Shown here piece after piece: positions 8,676-16,232 of a stretch of 25,000 nt of DNA. The first letter of the stretch is position 1. The number at the start of each line of letters is the position of its first letter. The translations under genes and the position numbers were made by a program. This stretch comes from Paulinella micropora (Eukaryota > Cercozoa > Imbricatea > Euglyphida > Paulinellidae). Location: assembly GCA_019918135.1 (NCBI GenBank), contig WBZZ01003686.1, positions 155,001 to 180,000 on the forward strand, in the 5' to 3' direction. A model generated the notes under the pieces. That model was not told the DNA's origin and ran no database searches. It was given only the letters and a program-made list of their open reading frames with translations.

Positions 8676-11656
8676 AAAGGATCATATCTTTCGTTGACTT
8701 TCAATGGTTCATCATATTCGTCATCCCATCTATATATCATACTCTTAGTTAATCTTCCCCTTACTAATATGTCACTCTCGTTAATGTGGATGGGGTGTTT
8801 GAGTATTACTAACTGTCCGTTTTGGTGGATGACTGATCTGTTGTGTCTGTGGTCCATCTGTCCTGTAGAGACTATGCTAACTGGTAAGGTAGTGTCGAGT
8901 AACATCTTCTTTTCTACTGCTCTAGGCCTTCCTTTCCCATCTATCACAGTCAGCCTAGCTCTTCCTGACTTACTCAACTCCCTTTCTCCATTACCTGTCA
9001 GTAGTTCTACCGGGTCTATCTCATCGACATCCGTCAATCTGTCTTCTCTGCATGATATGTCTGTGCTTGCTCCACTATCCTGTACTGTCATGTCTCTCTT
9101 TTTCATCACTCTTTTTCTCACATGTATCAGTACATGCTCTGTCTGTCCTTCTGTCTCTGTCTCTGTTTCTAGTTCACCCTCAGAGACTCCTCTACCCTCA
9201 CCTTGTCCCTCTTCTGTGAGTTGTGGAGGTGTAGTGATGGGACTCTGTCTGACTGCTCTCTCCAAGTACACTCCTTCTATTGCTCTTACTATGTCAGTCA
9301 AAAAGTCATCTCTCTCTAGCTCGCCACTCACGACACGCATCACTTCTCCATTCATTCCCCTCACGCACTCATTCATCAACGTTTTAGCTATTTCATTTAT
9401 ATCTTTGAAGGTTATGACGGGAGGGTTGATGGGTTGCGTGTTTGTTGTCTGTGTTGGTGGGAGTGCTGTGATTGGTCTAGAACTAGAGATTTGGAGTTGT
9501 CGTGAGGTGGGACCTATTTGGTTGCCAAACTTGTTGACAGAAGTGGGCCCAAGTCGTTGCTCTTCCTCACCCACTCCACTCTGTTCTCTCCCTTCTCTGC
9601 TCTGGCCGGTCCGCTGACTAGAAAATGGATTATGTTTTCGTGGTTGTTGCGGAATATTTTGCGAGACTTGTGGACTCGTGGAAAGTTTGGTGTCAAGTAA
9701 AGTTTCAAATTCCCCGAAAACGAGTCTTTGCGTAATTTTATGAGACTTTTCCAATGCCGCAGCTTTAAGACCTCGTTCGTCTGGGTAGTAAGGAGATTTG
9801 GGGGGACGCAACACGGGACTTACCGACATATCCAACTCCGGATAGTCTGGGTCTTGTGTGGCGTGATATCCGCAGTACCTCGCATAAGATAATCGTTTCG
9901 CGTGATTTGCGTATATTCCTTTTCCTTTTGATTTTTCAACGGAAACATTACACGGTTTTTTGCGTCTGTTTATTCCGGCACATTTTGTGTCAGGCGTGAC
10001 TCCGTAAGAACTCTCAAGCCTCAAAGGAGTTTCGTTAGGGTTAGGGGTGACTGGGGAACATCGTGGGGTGGCGGATACTAACCGCTCTTCCTTGCCTTCT
10101 CCCCGTAGTGAGGAGGGACCTCGTAGGGTAGCCGATACTAACCGCACTTCCCGTCCTTCTCCACTCTCACTACGTCTATTCCCTACCCTAGGTGTAGTCT
10201 TTGTATCGTTCAAAAGGGCTTGGGGACCTGTAGATTTGTGATGAGGTGAGCTTGGTTGCTCGTCATCTCTTTCTCTTTCTTCCTCATCATCATCGCTCTT
10301 ATCATAAGTGTTCCCCATATGGATTAAAGCAACGTTTGTATCAGAGTCACTTTGTTCGTCATCGTTTTTGTCGTTGCCGGTTGTTATCAAAGTGAGTGCT
10401 TTCTTTTTCTTATGAAAGGGTTTCTTTTTGTTTTTGTAATTGTTCTTTTGTTCGTTCTTTTCTTGTTCCGTGCCTTTGTCTTCCGTTTGATTCCGTTTTA
10501 ATTTTCCTTCTTTGCGGAACTTTTCCGAAATCACCGGACAATATCTCATGGTATGGCCTTTGGCATCACATCCGAAACACGTGACTTTGAGCGTCCAGTT
10601 TGGAGCTGTCTTTGGTCCCGGTTTATTGTCTCCCCTTTTCCCTTTATTATCCATCAGGAGATTGGTCTCTTGCCGCTGCTTGCCATCCCGAGATTTCTTG
10701 TTGTTGTCTTTGCGAATTTGAGTTTTTCTCTCACGGAAATTGTTACGTCTTTCTTTTTCTTCCCACATTAACCATCTTTCCTTAGATGCTTCGCATAGTT
10801 CCAAGAAATTTGGTCTTAGTCTGGCCGGGAGATCATAGTGGTCCACCTGAAATTTATCCCCGAAAGCTGGATGGTAGCGCAATTTCTTAAATAGCTTTCT
10901 CTTTGCTTCCTCATCGGAAAATGGCGCCCCACGTAAACTTTCAAGCTGGATTTTCTTTGCGAGAAATTCATTTAGCCAGTCTACATACCTCTGACCTGCC
11001 CTTGGTCTCGTTCTCTCAAACTCTTCCTCTAACATGTACCTACCTGCTCCGGAAATGCCTCCCCATTGATCTCTTACTACTATCAACTCTTCAATGGGTC
11101 CTTTCGTCTTCTGTGTTCGCAGGAAATTAGATACATTGTCTTTGGAAAAAGCCACAGACAGACATAACTGCAAAGTTTTCATCCTTTCATAATATTTCTT
11201 CTCTTTGCGGATAGCTGTCTTTCTTCTTGTGTGTTGTTTCATACTTTGTCTTTTCTTTTTTCTTGCTTCTTTCTCTTTCCACTCTCTCTTTTGTTCTGCT
11301 GTCATTTTATCCCAACCTTCTGGCTGTTTGATATCTTCTTTCTTTGTCTGGGGTCTCTGTCTTCCTCTCTGAGAGGTGTCTGACTCTTCATCTTCCTCAC
11401 TATCACTTATGGGCGTGTCGGGCTCTTCTAAGTCTTCTGCCGTCTTAGCCCTTGCTTCGTCGTAAGGAAAATCCCTTTTGGCTTTAGCTGGGTCGGCTAA
11501 TGCCACAGATACCATCTCTGTCACGTGGACAGATATCCCCTGCATGTGCTTCTGAAACTTGCTTGACCAAGGCCAAAAGCTTTGGTCGTTGCCCTCGAAT
11601 ATGGGCACCTGACTCAATACGTGCTTTGGCACGCTTGCCTCCTTGACAAGGCTCAT
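8660..11656 (-). CDS. Copia Gag and protease
   Basis: This is a single open frame of 998 codons. I start it at the ATG at 11656 because an in-frame TAG lies five codons upstream in the LTR. The first 330 residues form a charged, helical Gag with a capsid-like region. A zinc knuckle CFGCDAKGHTMRYC (C-x2-C-x4-H-x4-C) sits near residue 355-370. About 480 residues of polar spacer follow, with a duplicated ERLVSAT-type unit. The retropepsin active site VQDSGASTD lies near residue 857-865, and its C-terminal part runs to the TAG at 8660. Copia polyproteins usually put PR soon after the knuckle, so this spacer is unusually long. The ATG lies only three bases inside the 5' LTR boundary. Confidence 0.93.
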   Translation of the reverse strand: MSLVKEASVPKHVLSQVPIFEGNDQSFWPWSSKFQKHMQGISVHVTEMVSVALADPAKAKRDFPYDEARAKTAEDLEEPDTPISDSEEDEESDTSQRGRQRPQTKKEDIKQPEGWDKMTAEQKREWKEKEARKKKRQSMKQHTRRKTAIRKEKKYYERMKTLQLCLSVAFSKDNVSNFLRTQKTKGPIEELIVVRDQWGGISGAGRYMLEEEFERTRPRAGQRYVDWLNEFLAKKIQLESLRGAPFSDEEAKRKLFKKLRYHPAFGDKFQVDHYDLPARLRPNFLELCEASKERWLMWEEKERRNNFRERKTQIRKDNNKKSRDGKQRQETNLLMDNKGKRGDNKPGPKTAPNWTLKVTCFGCDAKGHTMRYCPVISEKFRKEGKLKRNQTEDKGTEQEKNEQKNNYKNKKKPFHKKKKALTLITTGNDKNDDEQSDSDTNVALIHMGNTYDKSDDDEEERERDDEQPSSPHHKSTGPQALLNDTKTTPRVGNRRSESGEGREVRLVSATLRGPSSLRGEGKEERLVSATPRCSPVTPNPNETPLRLESSYGVTPDTKCAGINRRKKPCNVSVEKSKGKGIYANHAKRLSYARYCGYHATQDPDYPELDMSVSPVLRPPKSPYYPDERGLKAAALEKSHKITQRLVFGEFETLLDTKLSTSPQVSQNIPQQPRKHNPFSSQRTGQSREGREQSGVGEEEQRLGPTSVNKFGNQIGPTSRQLQISSSRPITALPPTQTTNTQPINPPVITFKDINEIAKTLMNECVRGMNGEVMRVVSGELERDDFLTDIVRAIEGVYLERAVRQSPITTPPQLTEEGQGEGRGVSEGELETETETEGQTEHVLIHVRKRVMKKRDMTVQDSGASTDISCREDRLTDVDEIDPVELLTGNGERELSKSGRARLTVIDGKGRPRAVEKKMLLDTTLPVSIVSTGQMDHRHNRSVIHQNGQLVILKHPIHINESDILVRGRLTKSMIYRWDDEYDEPLKVNERYDPFATRG
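10040..10180 (-). repeat. Imperfect tandem duplication inside the Gag-PR spacer
   Basis: Two neighbouring units of about 66 bp share GATACTAACCGC and flanking sequence on the plus strand. On the coding strand this gives two peptide units ending in RLVSAT. It lies in the spacer between zinc knuckle and protease and explains part of the extra Gag length. Confidence 0.75.
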
Positions 11657-11661
11657 AACCA
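11650..11661 (-). other. Putative primer-binding site overlapping the gag start
   Basis: On the minus strand TGGTTATGAGCC begins at the inner LTR edge. Retroelement PBSs start with TGG, complementary to the tRNA CCA end. The sequence loosely resembles the TGGTATCAGAGC common in copia elements, but I cannot assign the tRNA. The gag ATG (11656-11654) is inside this site. Confidence 0.6.
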
Positions 11662-11973
11662 AAGTAATCTATCACTCAAACGCAGAGTTTAGGGAAGCTA
11701 CCCCGCTAAGGGTATAGCCTGATAACCGAAGAAAAGACTTTTAATGACTTTGGGGCACACAAATTTATGATGTTATGACCTTTACAGAATGGTAATACTC
11801 ATTTGATTCTAGGCATTCCAGACTATGATTCGCGAATACTCTAGAAAGTGTCCTTGTCAGTAATAAAGGTATTAATAACTGTCCGGCCTATGAACCTGCC
11901 TATGACTAAGACTATCCAAATTACCGGTAAATTGTCTAGGTGGAGTAACGGGTATTAGTAGTACATTACAACG
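11660..11973 (-). repeat. Copia 5' LTR
   Basis: 314 bp, identical to 4420-4733. In element orientation it is the 5' LTR and should contain the promoter. A TATA-like ATAAATTT is visible on the minus strand, but promoter position cannot be fixed from sequence alone. Confidence 0.95.
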
Positions 11974-11978
11974 TGTGG
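11974..11978. repeat. Target-site duplication, right copy (TGTGG)
   Basis: Matches 4415-4419. Removing the element plus one copy restores ...GAC GAT GTG GCA ATC TCG..., which is in frame with both flanking halves of the host frame. Confidence 0.85.
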
Positions 11979-13237
11979 CAATCTCGTCCATCATCGATCT
12001 CCCACAGAAACTGTTAACCAACTTAGTGAAGACCGATTTCGCTTCGTTGTTGTTGGCAGTCCTGAGCGGGATAGTGAAAGCCGAGCCACAAAAAGGGCGG
12101 ACGGATGGCGAGACGTTCGTCCGGAATGTCCTAACCAAAGCCCCGGAATGTCCTAACCAAATCAAAATCGTGCGGTTTCGAACAGACCGTATGTGCGAAG
12201 TGTCCCACTGGACAAGCGGTACATTCGCTACCGGGGTCTTTACCTCGGACAACACCGAAAGAGCCAAGCGGGCCGATGTCCTGCTTAGAGCGATGACGAT
12301 CACTGGTAGCACGCTTGAGGACCACCAGGCCAAACCGGGCCAAGCGTTTGACGTGTGGACTTTCGTGACCGGCAGCAGCTGGTCCAACCGCCGTCAATCG
12401 TGGTCTAGCTCGTCCAGGAGCCCCTATAGCTCCTCGAGCTCCTCTAGCTCGTCGTACACCCCTCCACCGCCCTCACTTCTATTTGGGGGGGGGGGGGGCG
12501 ACCAACTCGGCCACCCCGGCCACCGGCACGTTCAACTCGATGCCTCCGGCTGGCGGGACGGCACTCCCATATCTGCCTCCCCCACCGCCAATGCCTCCTC
12601 CTCCACCGCCCATGTCCTACCAGTATTACCCTTCCTCTGGGTTCGCATCTCCGCCACCGTTGTCACCGCCCCCGGTTCCGTACCCTCCTACACGGGGCGG
12701 GCCCACATCCGAGGGTAAGTCGGGCAAAGAAAGCTCGGTGACAGCGGCGTGGTCAAACCGCTATCTCACCTCCCACCGATCCCGGGCCCGTACAATTGCT
12801 CGTTTGGCCTTTTTAACGAGACCGTTGCGGGACCGTGGCACAAAAGCCCAGGTGCGGAGTGCTGTGATTATATGATGCATGCGGTCATCTTCAACCCGCT
12901 TGAGGACAACCGACTGTGGGTCGCCCCGTGCCAATGGGCAAATTCTTGTCAATACCAACACCCACGCCAGGGTCAAGAGCGGGTGGAACCAATAAAATGG
13001 TATATCCACCGTACCAACACTGACCGCGATGACCGCATTACACCGAAGCTAAAAACGTGTAGAAAGCGTTTGTATTTTGTGAAGTTTGATACGCCAGATA
13101 CGCTGCAAAAGGCGAAAAGTTGCCTCTGCCGCTCCCACTCGTGTTCCGCCCACGCAGTGCATTTAGCAATGCAGACTGGTTGCCACCATTGCCACTCAAC
13201 GCAAGTTCCAACTCGTCAGTTTCTTCTCCGTTCCTAA
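11975..13237 (+). pseudogene. Unrecognised gag-like protein, C-terminal half
   Basis: This continues the frame interrupted at 4419. It has about 130 helical residues, then a Ser-rich tract (about 12395-12450), then a run of 14 G (12485-12498). Across that run the reading frame must change from the one used at 11975 to the one used by the proline-rich segment (PPPPPMPPPPPP, about 12575-12620). A further -1 change near 12745 leads to a Cys-containing tail with ECCDYMMH and CQWANSCQYQH, a C-x5-C-x3-H arrangement that could bind zinc or RNA. The stop is at 13235-13237. The last 60 codons overlap a minus-strand frame that looks more protein-like, so the true end may be earlier. Family not recognised. 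Confidence 0.55.
12485..12498 (+). repeat. Homopolymer of 14 G at a reading-frame break
   Basis: The frames on either side of this run differ by one base. Run length is therefore decisive for whether this gene is intact, and such runs are prone to both slippage and sequencing error. Confidence 0.95.
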
Positions 13238-13463
13238 CCCGATGTCTGGCTTCATTGCTTGATTGATTGCTTGCTTGCGATGGATTGGTGGCTTGCGTGT
13301 TGCTTGATTGGTTGCTTGCTTGCGGTGGCTTGCTTATTGGGCGGCTGACAAGTTGACCTCCCGCATTCGCAAGTTTCACCATGCGGGTCACAAACAGTGC
13401 ACCGGCAGCCCGGGCCGCACTTGCGCTCTCCCTGCTTGCACTCTGGCTCTGGGCTTGGCTCAA
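13038..13463 (-). CDS. Possible C-terminus of the minus-strand Cys-rich gene (alternative frame)
   Basis: A frame partly overlapping the 3' end of the Cys-rich frame. Its last 60 residues (GNGGNQSALLNALRG, then a Phe/Tyr-rich end) have ordinary protein composition. The Ser/Gln/Asn-rich stretch before it (QASNQSSN) is the other-frame reading of the same short repeat that gives the end of 13252-14043. It may be joined to that gene by splicing or an indel. It overlaps the 3' part of the plus-strand frame tail-to-tail. Confidence 0.35.
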   Translation of the reverse strand: MSQAQSQSASRESASAARAAGALFVTRMVKLANAGGQLVSRPISKPPQASNQSSNTQATNPSQASNQSSNEARHRVRNGEETDELELALSGNGGNQSALLNALRGRNTSGSGRGNFSPFAAYLAYQTSQNTNAFYTFLASV

Positions 13464-14043
13464 CTACCTTAGGCTGCCTAGGACCACCTCGCGTAGACGT
13501 CTTAATAGGACCAACGTCCTCAGACTCCTCGCGATTGAGCTCAGGCTGACAAGTTGACCTCCCGCATTCGCAACCTTCACCATGCGGGTCACAAAGAGGG
13601 CACCGGCAGCCTGGGCCGTACTTGCGCTCTTGTTGCTTGCGCTCTGGCTCTGGCTGTTTGCTTGGCTGAACTACCTTAGGCGGCTTAAGTCCACCTCGCG
13701 TAGACTGCTTACGACCTCCTCGCGGAGTCTTATCCCCTGTGACCGACGTGCTAGCACTTGCACCCTCAGTATGAGTGTCAGTCAGGCTTTCGTCCTCCTC
13801 CTCCTCCTCCTCCTCCTCCAGGCTTGCACCCTCAGTGTCCTTGACAGGCGACGGACTGCGAGATCTGCAAGGAGACAACTTTGCCCGGCCGCGGCGCGAG
13901 GAACGAGACTTGCCAGCTGCTGCCATTTCCTTGCGATATGCTGGATCAGGAATGTCGTTTGCATTGCAAAAAGCTTTGCAGGGAAAACAACGGCACTTTA
14001 ACTTATTGTGATTTACGTTTCCCCCCCTTGGCCCGCTTATCAC
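13252..14043 (-). CDS. Cysteine-rich protein with two duplicated CxCxxCDPHG modules
   Basis: The frame is open from 14043 (a GTG) to TGA at 13252; the first internal ATG is 13926. From the N-terminus it has a CRCFPCKAFC motif, a basic Ser/Arg region, a run of nine acidic residues (about 13790-13815), then two modules of about 50 residues. Each module reads TRGG...PPKVV..., ERK-GPGCRC, xxCDPHGE, xCECGRSTCQP. The spacing C-x-C-x2-C-x5/6-C-x-C-x4-C suggests metal binding. I do not recognise the family. It probably continues from the spliced exons upstream: a run of seven G at about 14021-14027 separates the two frames, and a one-base change there would fuse them. It ends tail-to-tail with the plus-strand gag-like frame. 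Confidence 0.6.
   Translation of the reverse strand: MISGPRGGNVNHNKLKCRCFPCKAFCNANDIPDPAYRKEMAAAGKSRSSRRGRAKLSPCRSRSPSPVKDTEGASLEEEEEEEEDESLTDTHTEGASASTSVTGDKTPRGGRKQSTRGGLKPPKVVQPSKQPEPERKQQERKYGPGCRCPLCDPHGEGCECGRSTCQPELNREESEDVGPIKTSTRGGPRQPKVVEPSPEPECKQGERKCGPGCRCTVCDPHGETCECGRSTCQPPNKQATASKQPIKQHASHQSIASKQSIKQ
13344..13708 (-). repeat. Intragenic tandem duplication, period 201 bp
   Basis: Similar segments start with GCTGACAAGTTGACCTCCCG on the plus strand at 13344 and again at 13545. They stay similar for roughly 155 bp, with scattered substitutions and small indels. They encode the two Cys-rich modules. Confidence 0.9.
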
Positions 14044-14894
14044 AATGGCCGTCAGTGTTACTTTTTGGCGGGTTCTTGGTTTCCTTCACGGGCACATCTA
14101 CCTAACACAGCAAAGCGAATTCTACTATTCACTCAAGCATAGTGACTGACCCCTTTGCTGGCCTTAGGTACATCAAACCACTTGAGCTTGCCATCCTATA
14201 CAAGCAACATTAAACACATATATAGACACAGACATAACAATATTAGTACCTTGCCGAAGCCTGCAGGTAATATTTGAGGAATGTTAGCCTTCGGATGCTT
14301 GGTCCAATACAGGACCCCGAAGTTTAAATACGGTATAGCCCCCACCTCGATGTTAGTGAGCGCCTGGGCAATTGGGTAATCGAATCCCTTGCGGACAACA
14401 AACGTGACGTTGTCAAAGCCGGCAGGCGCGTGGTTCAACAGACCCCCGGCGTTGTTGGCTGACTTTTTGCCGGCAATGAGCTGCGATCGCATCTCGCTCG
14501 TCACGTACCAGAGCTTGTTGCGGATTTGCATGCAATTGCTGCCAGGATTACTGAGCACTGTCTTGAAAGTTTCGGGATCTTCCTCCTTGTCCACACACTT
14601 GCCCCAAAATTGTAGAAGTGGAGCTTGGCGCCCATCGAAGTAGTTACCTTCGCGTACTGCCACATCGCCCAGTTTCCCTGTGTTTTCCGGCTTGATCCAA
14701 ATTGTAGGTGTTTCCATTCCGCTGATATCATTCTCGTCGCAACCGAAGTGCGATCGAGAATTGAAACAGAAAATTTCGATAGCGTACTTACCCTTCTGGG
14801 AGTAACACGGCCCGATGTCACTGGCGGTAGCGACGTCTTGCTGCAGCAAACAGGAACGTATGACTGCATGCGCAAGCACAAAAAGAGAATACAT
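14003..14894 (-). CDS. Unrecognised spliced gene (three exons proposed)
   Basis: Proposed exons on the minus strand are 14894-14250, 14195-14151 and 14101-14003. Exon 1 starts at ATG 14894 with a hydrophobic, signal-peptide-like N-terminus (MYSLFVLAHAVIRSCLL) and has 215 codons exactly. Its body contains FCFNSRSHFGCDEN, WGKCVDKEEDPETF and QIRNKLWYVTSEMR, and looks like a real globular protein, but I cannot name it. Exon 2 is 15 codons and exon 3 is 32 codons plus TAA. Both introns are phase 0, and the frame stays open through all three exons, which argues for the model. The last exon is basic (CDKRAKGGKRK) and may run on into the Cys-rich frame if the G7 run is mis-sized. The start lies inside a repeat unit, so an upstream exon is possible. 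Confidence 0.55.
14102..14150 (-). other. Putative intron 2 (49 bp, GTCAGT...TTAG)
   Basis: Minus-strand GTCAGT donor and TGTGTTAG acceptor. The unspliced frame meets TGA within six codons, while splicing keeps the frame open (phase 0). Inferred from splice signals and frame only. Confidence 0.55.
14196..14249 (-). other. Putative intron 1 (54 bp, GTACTA...ATAG)
   Basis: Minus-strand donor AAG|GTACTA and acceptor TTGTATAG|GA. The intron is AT-rich against a GC-richer exon and phase 0, and downstream codons continue in frame. It encodes only hydrophobic low-complexity sequence if read through. Confidence 0.65.
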
Positions 14895-15235
14895 GAGGGA
14901 CCTTGCATCAGCGGCTTTCGTTTTTTTTTGGCCGGTGGGAGTCGCTGCACCAGTAGCGGCATCAGTCTTACGAGAAAAGCTGAGAAGGATGCTAGCGGCA
15001 TCGGCCGCCGTGTCGGTCGTTGCTGGCGGCGTGTTCCTGCTGCAGGAAACAGGAACGTATGACTGCAAGCACAAAAAGATACTACAATCAATGAGGGACC
15101 TTGCGTCAGCGGCTGCCAATTTTGTCTTTTGGTCGGTGGGAGTCGCTGCGCCAGCCTTACTAGCAGCATCGGCCGCCGGGTCGGTTGGTGCTGGCGGCGT
15201 GTTCCTGCTGCAGCAAACAGGAACGTATGACTCCA
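14837..15235 (-). repeat. Tandem repeat block, unit about 170-200 bp
   Basis: The anchor CTGCAGSAAACAGGAACGTA occurs at about 14840, 15039 and 15207. This gives two full units of about 199 and 168 bp and a partial third. The longer unit carries an extra segment of about 30 bp. Each unit has on the minus strand a pyrimidine-rich TTTTTGTGCTTGCAG followed by TCATACGTTCCTG, which resembles a 3' splice site. A diverged copy lies in opposite orientation at 17122-17285. Confidence 0.85.
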
Positions 15236-15384
15236 AAGTCCTCCCATGGGTCGGGCGGCTTGTCCTCCGGCTCTGGGATGTATACATTGGCGTACACCCA
15301 TGCCGTACCCTGTGGGGTAAGACGAGGTTGCTCGGCGAGGTGTCCATCATAGGGTAATGGAGGGGCCGGTGGTATCAGTGTCAT
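15236..15384 (-). pseudogene. Gypsy linker downstream of protease (displaced frame)
   Basis: A frame following the protease with a Pro-rich stretch and EPEDKPPDPWEDFG, ending abruptly where the repeat block begins at 15235. Its composition matches polyprotein linker. The protease frame stops at 15347, so one frame change separates the two. The cut at the repeat edge suggests that this was once joined to the sequence now at 17286. Confidence 0.45.
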
Positions 15385-16093
15385 ATGGATGCCGTCGTGG
15401 GAGGTCCGTTTCCGATTTTAGGATCGGGAGTTCAGACTCATGTCGACCACGTCCATATTTGATGATATCCTGTCCCAGCATAAGCTGCGCTTCCATCATT
15501 TTGAGATCGGGTTTGCCTAAAACGATAGTGCCTGGGAAGGCCGGGACGACCAAGATATGAACAGTATAAGACATCCCGGACGGGAATTCGACTGTCAACG
15601 GGACACTTCCTACGATCGCACTCCCTTCGTCGTTAGCACCCCGGATATATCCGAGCGGGCCTGTCTTAGTAAAATCAAACAGACGTCCATATTTGTCTAT
15701 GAAACGTTTGCCCGCGAATGTGATCCGGGCCATGCTATCATTTCCGGTATCTAGGTAGCCCTTGAGCTCTTTCCAGTATAATATGGTGTAGCTCATGTCC
15801 CGTGCCTCAGCCGGTGGGAGGTCTACCGGTTCGGCTCGGGTTGTCAATGCCTGTCTTAACTCTGTCTCGGCGAACTGTCGCGCTTGTGTTCGCGCCGTCA
15901 CTCCGAGTCGGTCAGAGTCGTGCAATGGAGTGAGACCCATTTGGCGAATGACTGCCGGGGGCGATGGCTTTGTCACCCTTTGTGGCGGGTAGGACCATAG
16001 TGGTTGCCACTTGGAAAGGTGAAGGGGTGTATCCGACCGGCAGTAATGGGACAGCCTTGTCGTCGGGGCGTGGTATGCGTGGATGATTGACAT
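15347..16093 (-). pseudogene. Ty3/gypsy protease fragment
   Basis: A 248-codon open frame with retropepsin features. LDTGNDSM near residue 115 is the active-site loop, then comes a hydrophobic strand (SAIVGSVPLTVEF), then GTIVLGKPDL, which corresponds to the ILGxDxL flap-following motif. Upstream is a 100-residue Gln/Arg-rich linker. The order on this strand is gag-like region (16233-17091), then protease. The matching RT lies on the other strand starting at about 17900, so this block appears inverted relative to the rest of pol. Confidence 0.7.
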
Positions 16094-16232
16094 CGGATCT
16101 AATGACCGTACCCCTTGTCAGATCTAATAGGGTCCTGAGTATATCATAAGAGCGTGCCCCTGCATATACTTTACTTACTCACAAAATGGGCGGGTTTTTC
16201 TACCTGCCGGACACTGATAGGCCTCGCGCGTC
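16094..16232 (-). other. Spacer between gag-like and protease frames
   Basis: A short stretch with a duplicated AGATCTAAT and no open frame of note; probably a decayed part of the same polyprotein. Confidence 0.35.

Larger units (their letters stand above)
4420..11973 (-). mobile_element. Full-length Ty1/copia LTR retrotransposon
   Basis: The element is 7554 bp, longer than the roughly 5 kb typical of copia. It has two identical 314-bp LTRs, a 5-bp target duplication, a primer-binding-site-like TGG at the inner edge of the 5' LTR and a G-rich polypurine tract before the 3' LTR. Transcription direction is right to left. Domain order is gag, protease, integrase, reverse transcriptase, RNase H, which defines Ty1/copia (IN before RT). 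It inserted into a plus-strand reading frame in antisense orientation. Identical LTRs mean a very recent insertion or recent gene conversion. The coding region has four frame breaks, so autonomy is uncertain. Confidence 0.97.

Noticed and set aside
8610..9617. 335-codon plus-strand frame
   Set aside because: It is antisense to the copia gag-protease, with Ser/Leu/Cys-rich composition typical of a shadow frame.
14721..14790. GTAAGTACGC...ATATCAG as an additional intron in the spliced gene
   Set aside because: The donor fits consensus, but the sequence is open in the coding frame, and splicing would move the rest of exon 1 into a poorer frame.
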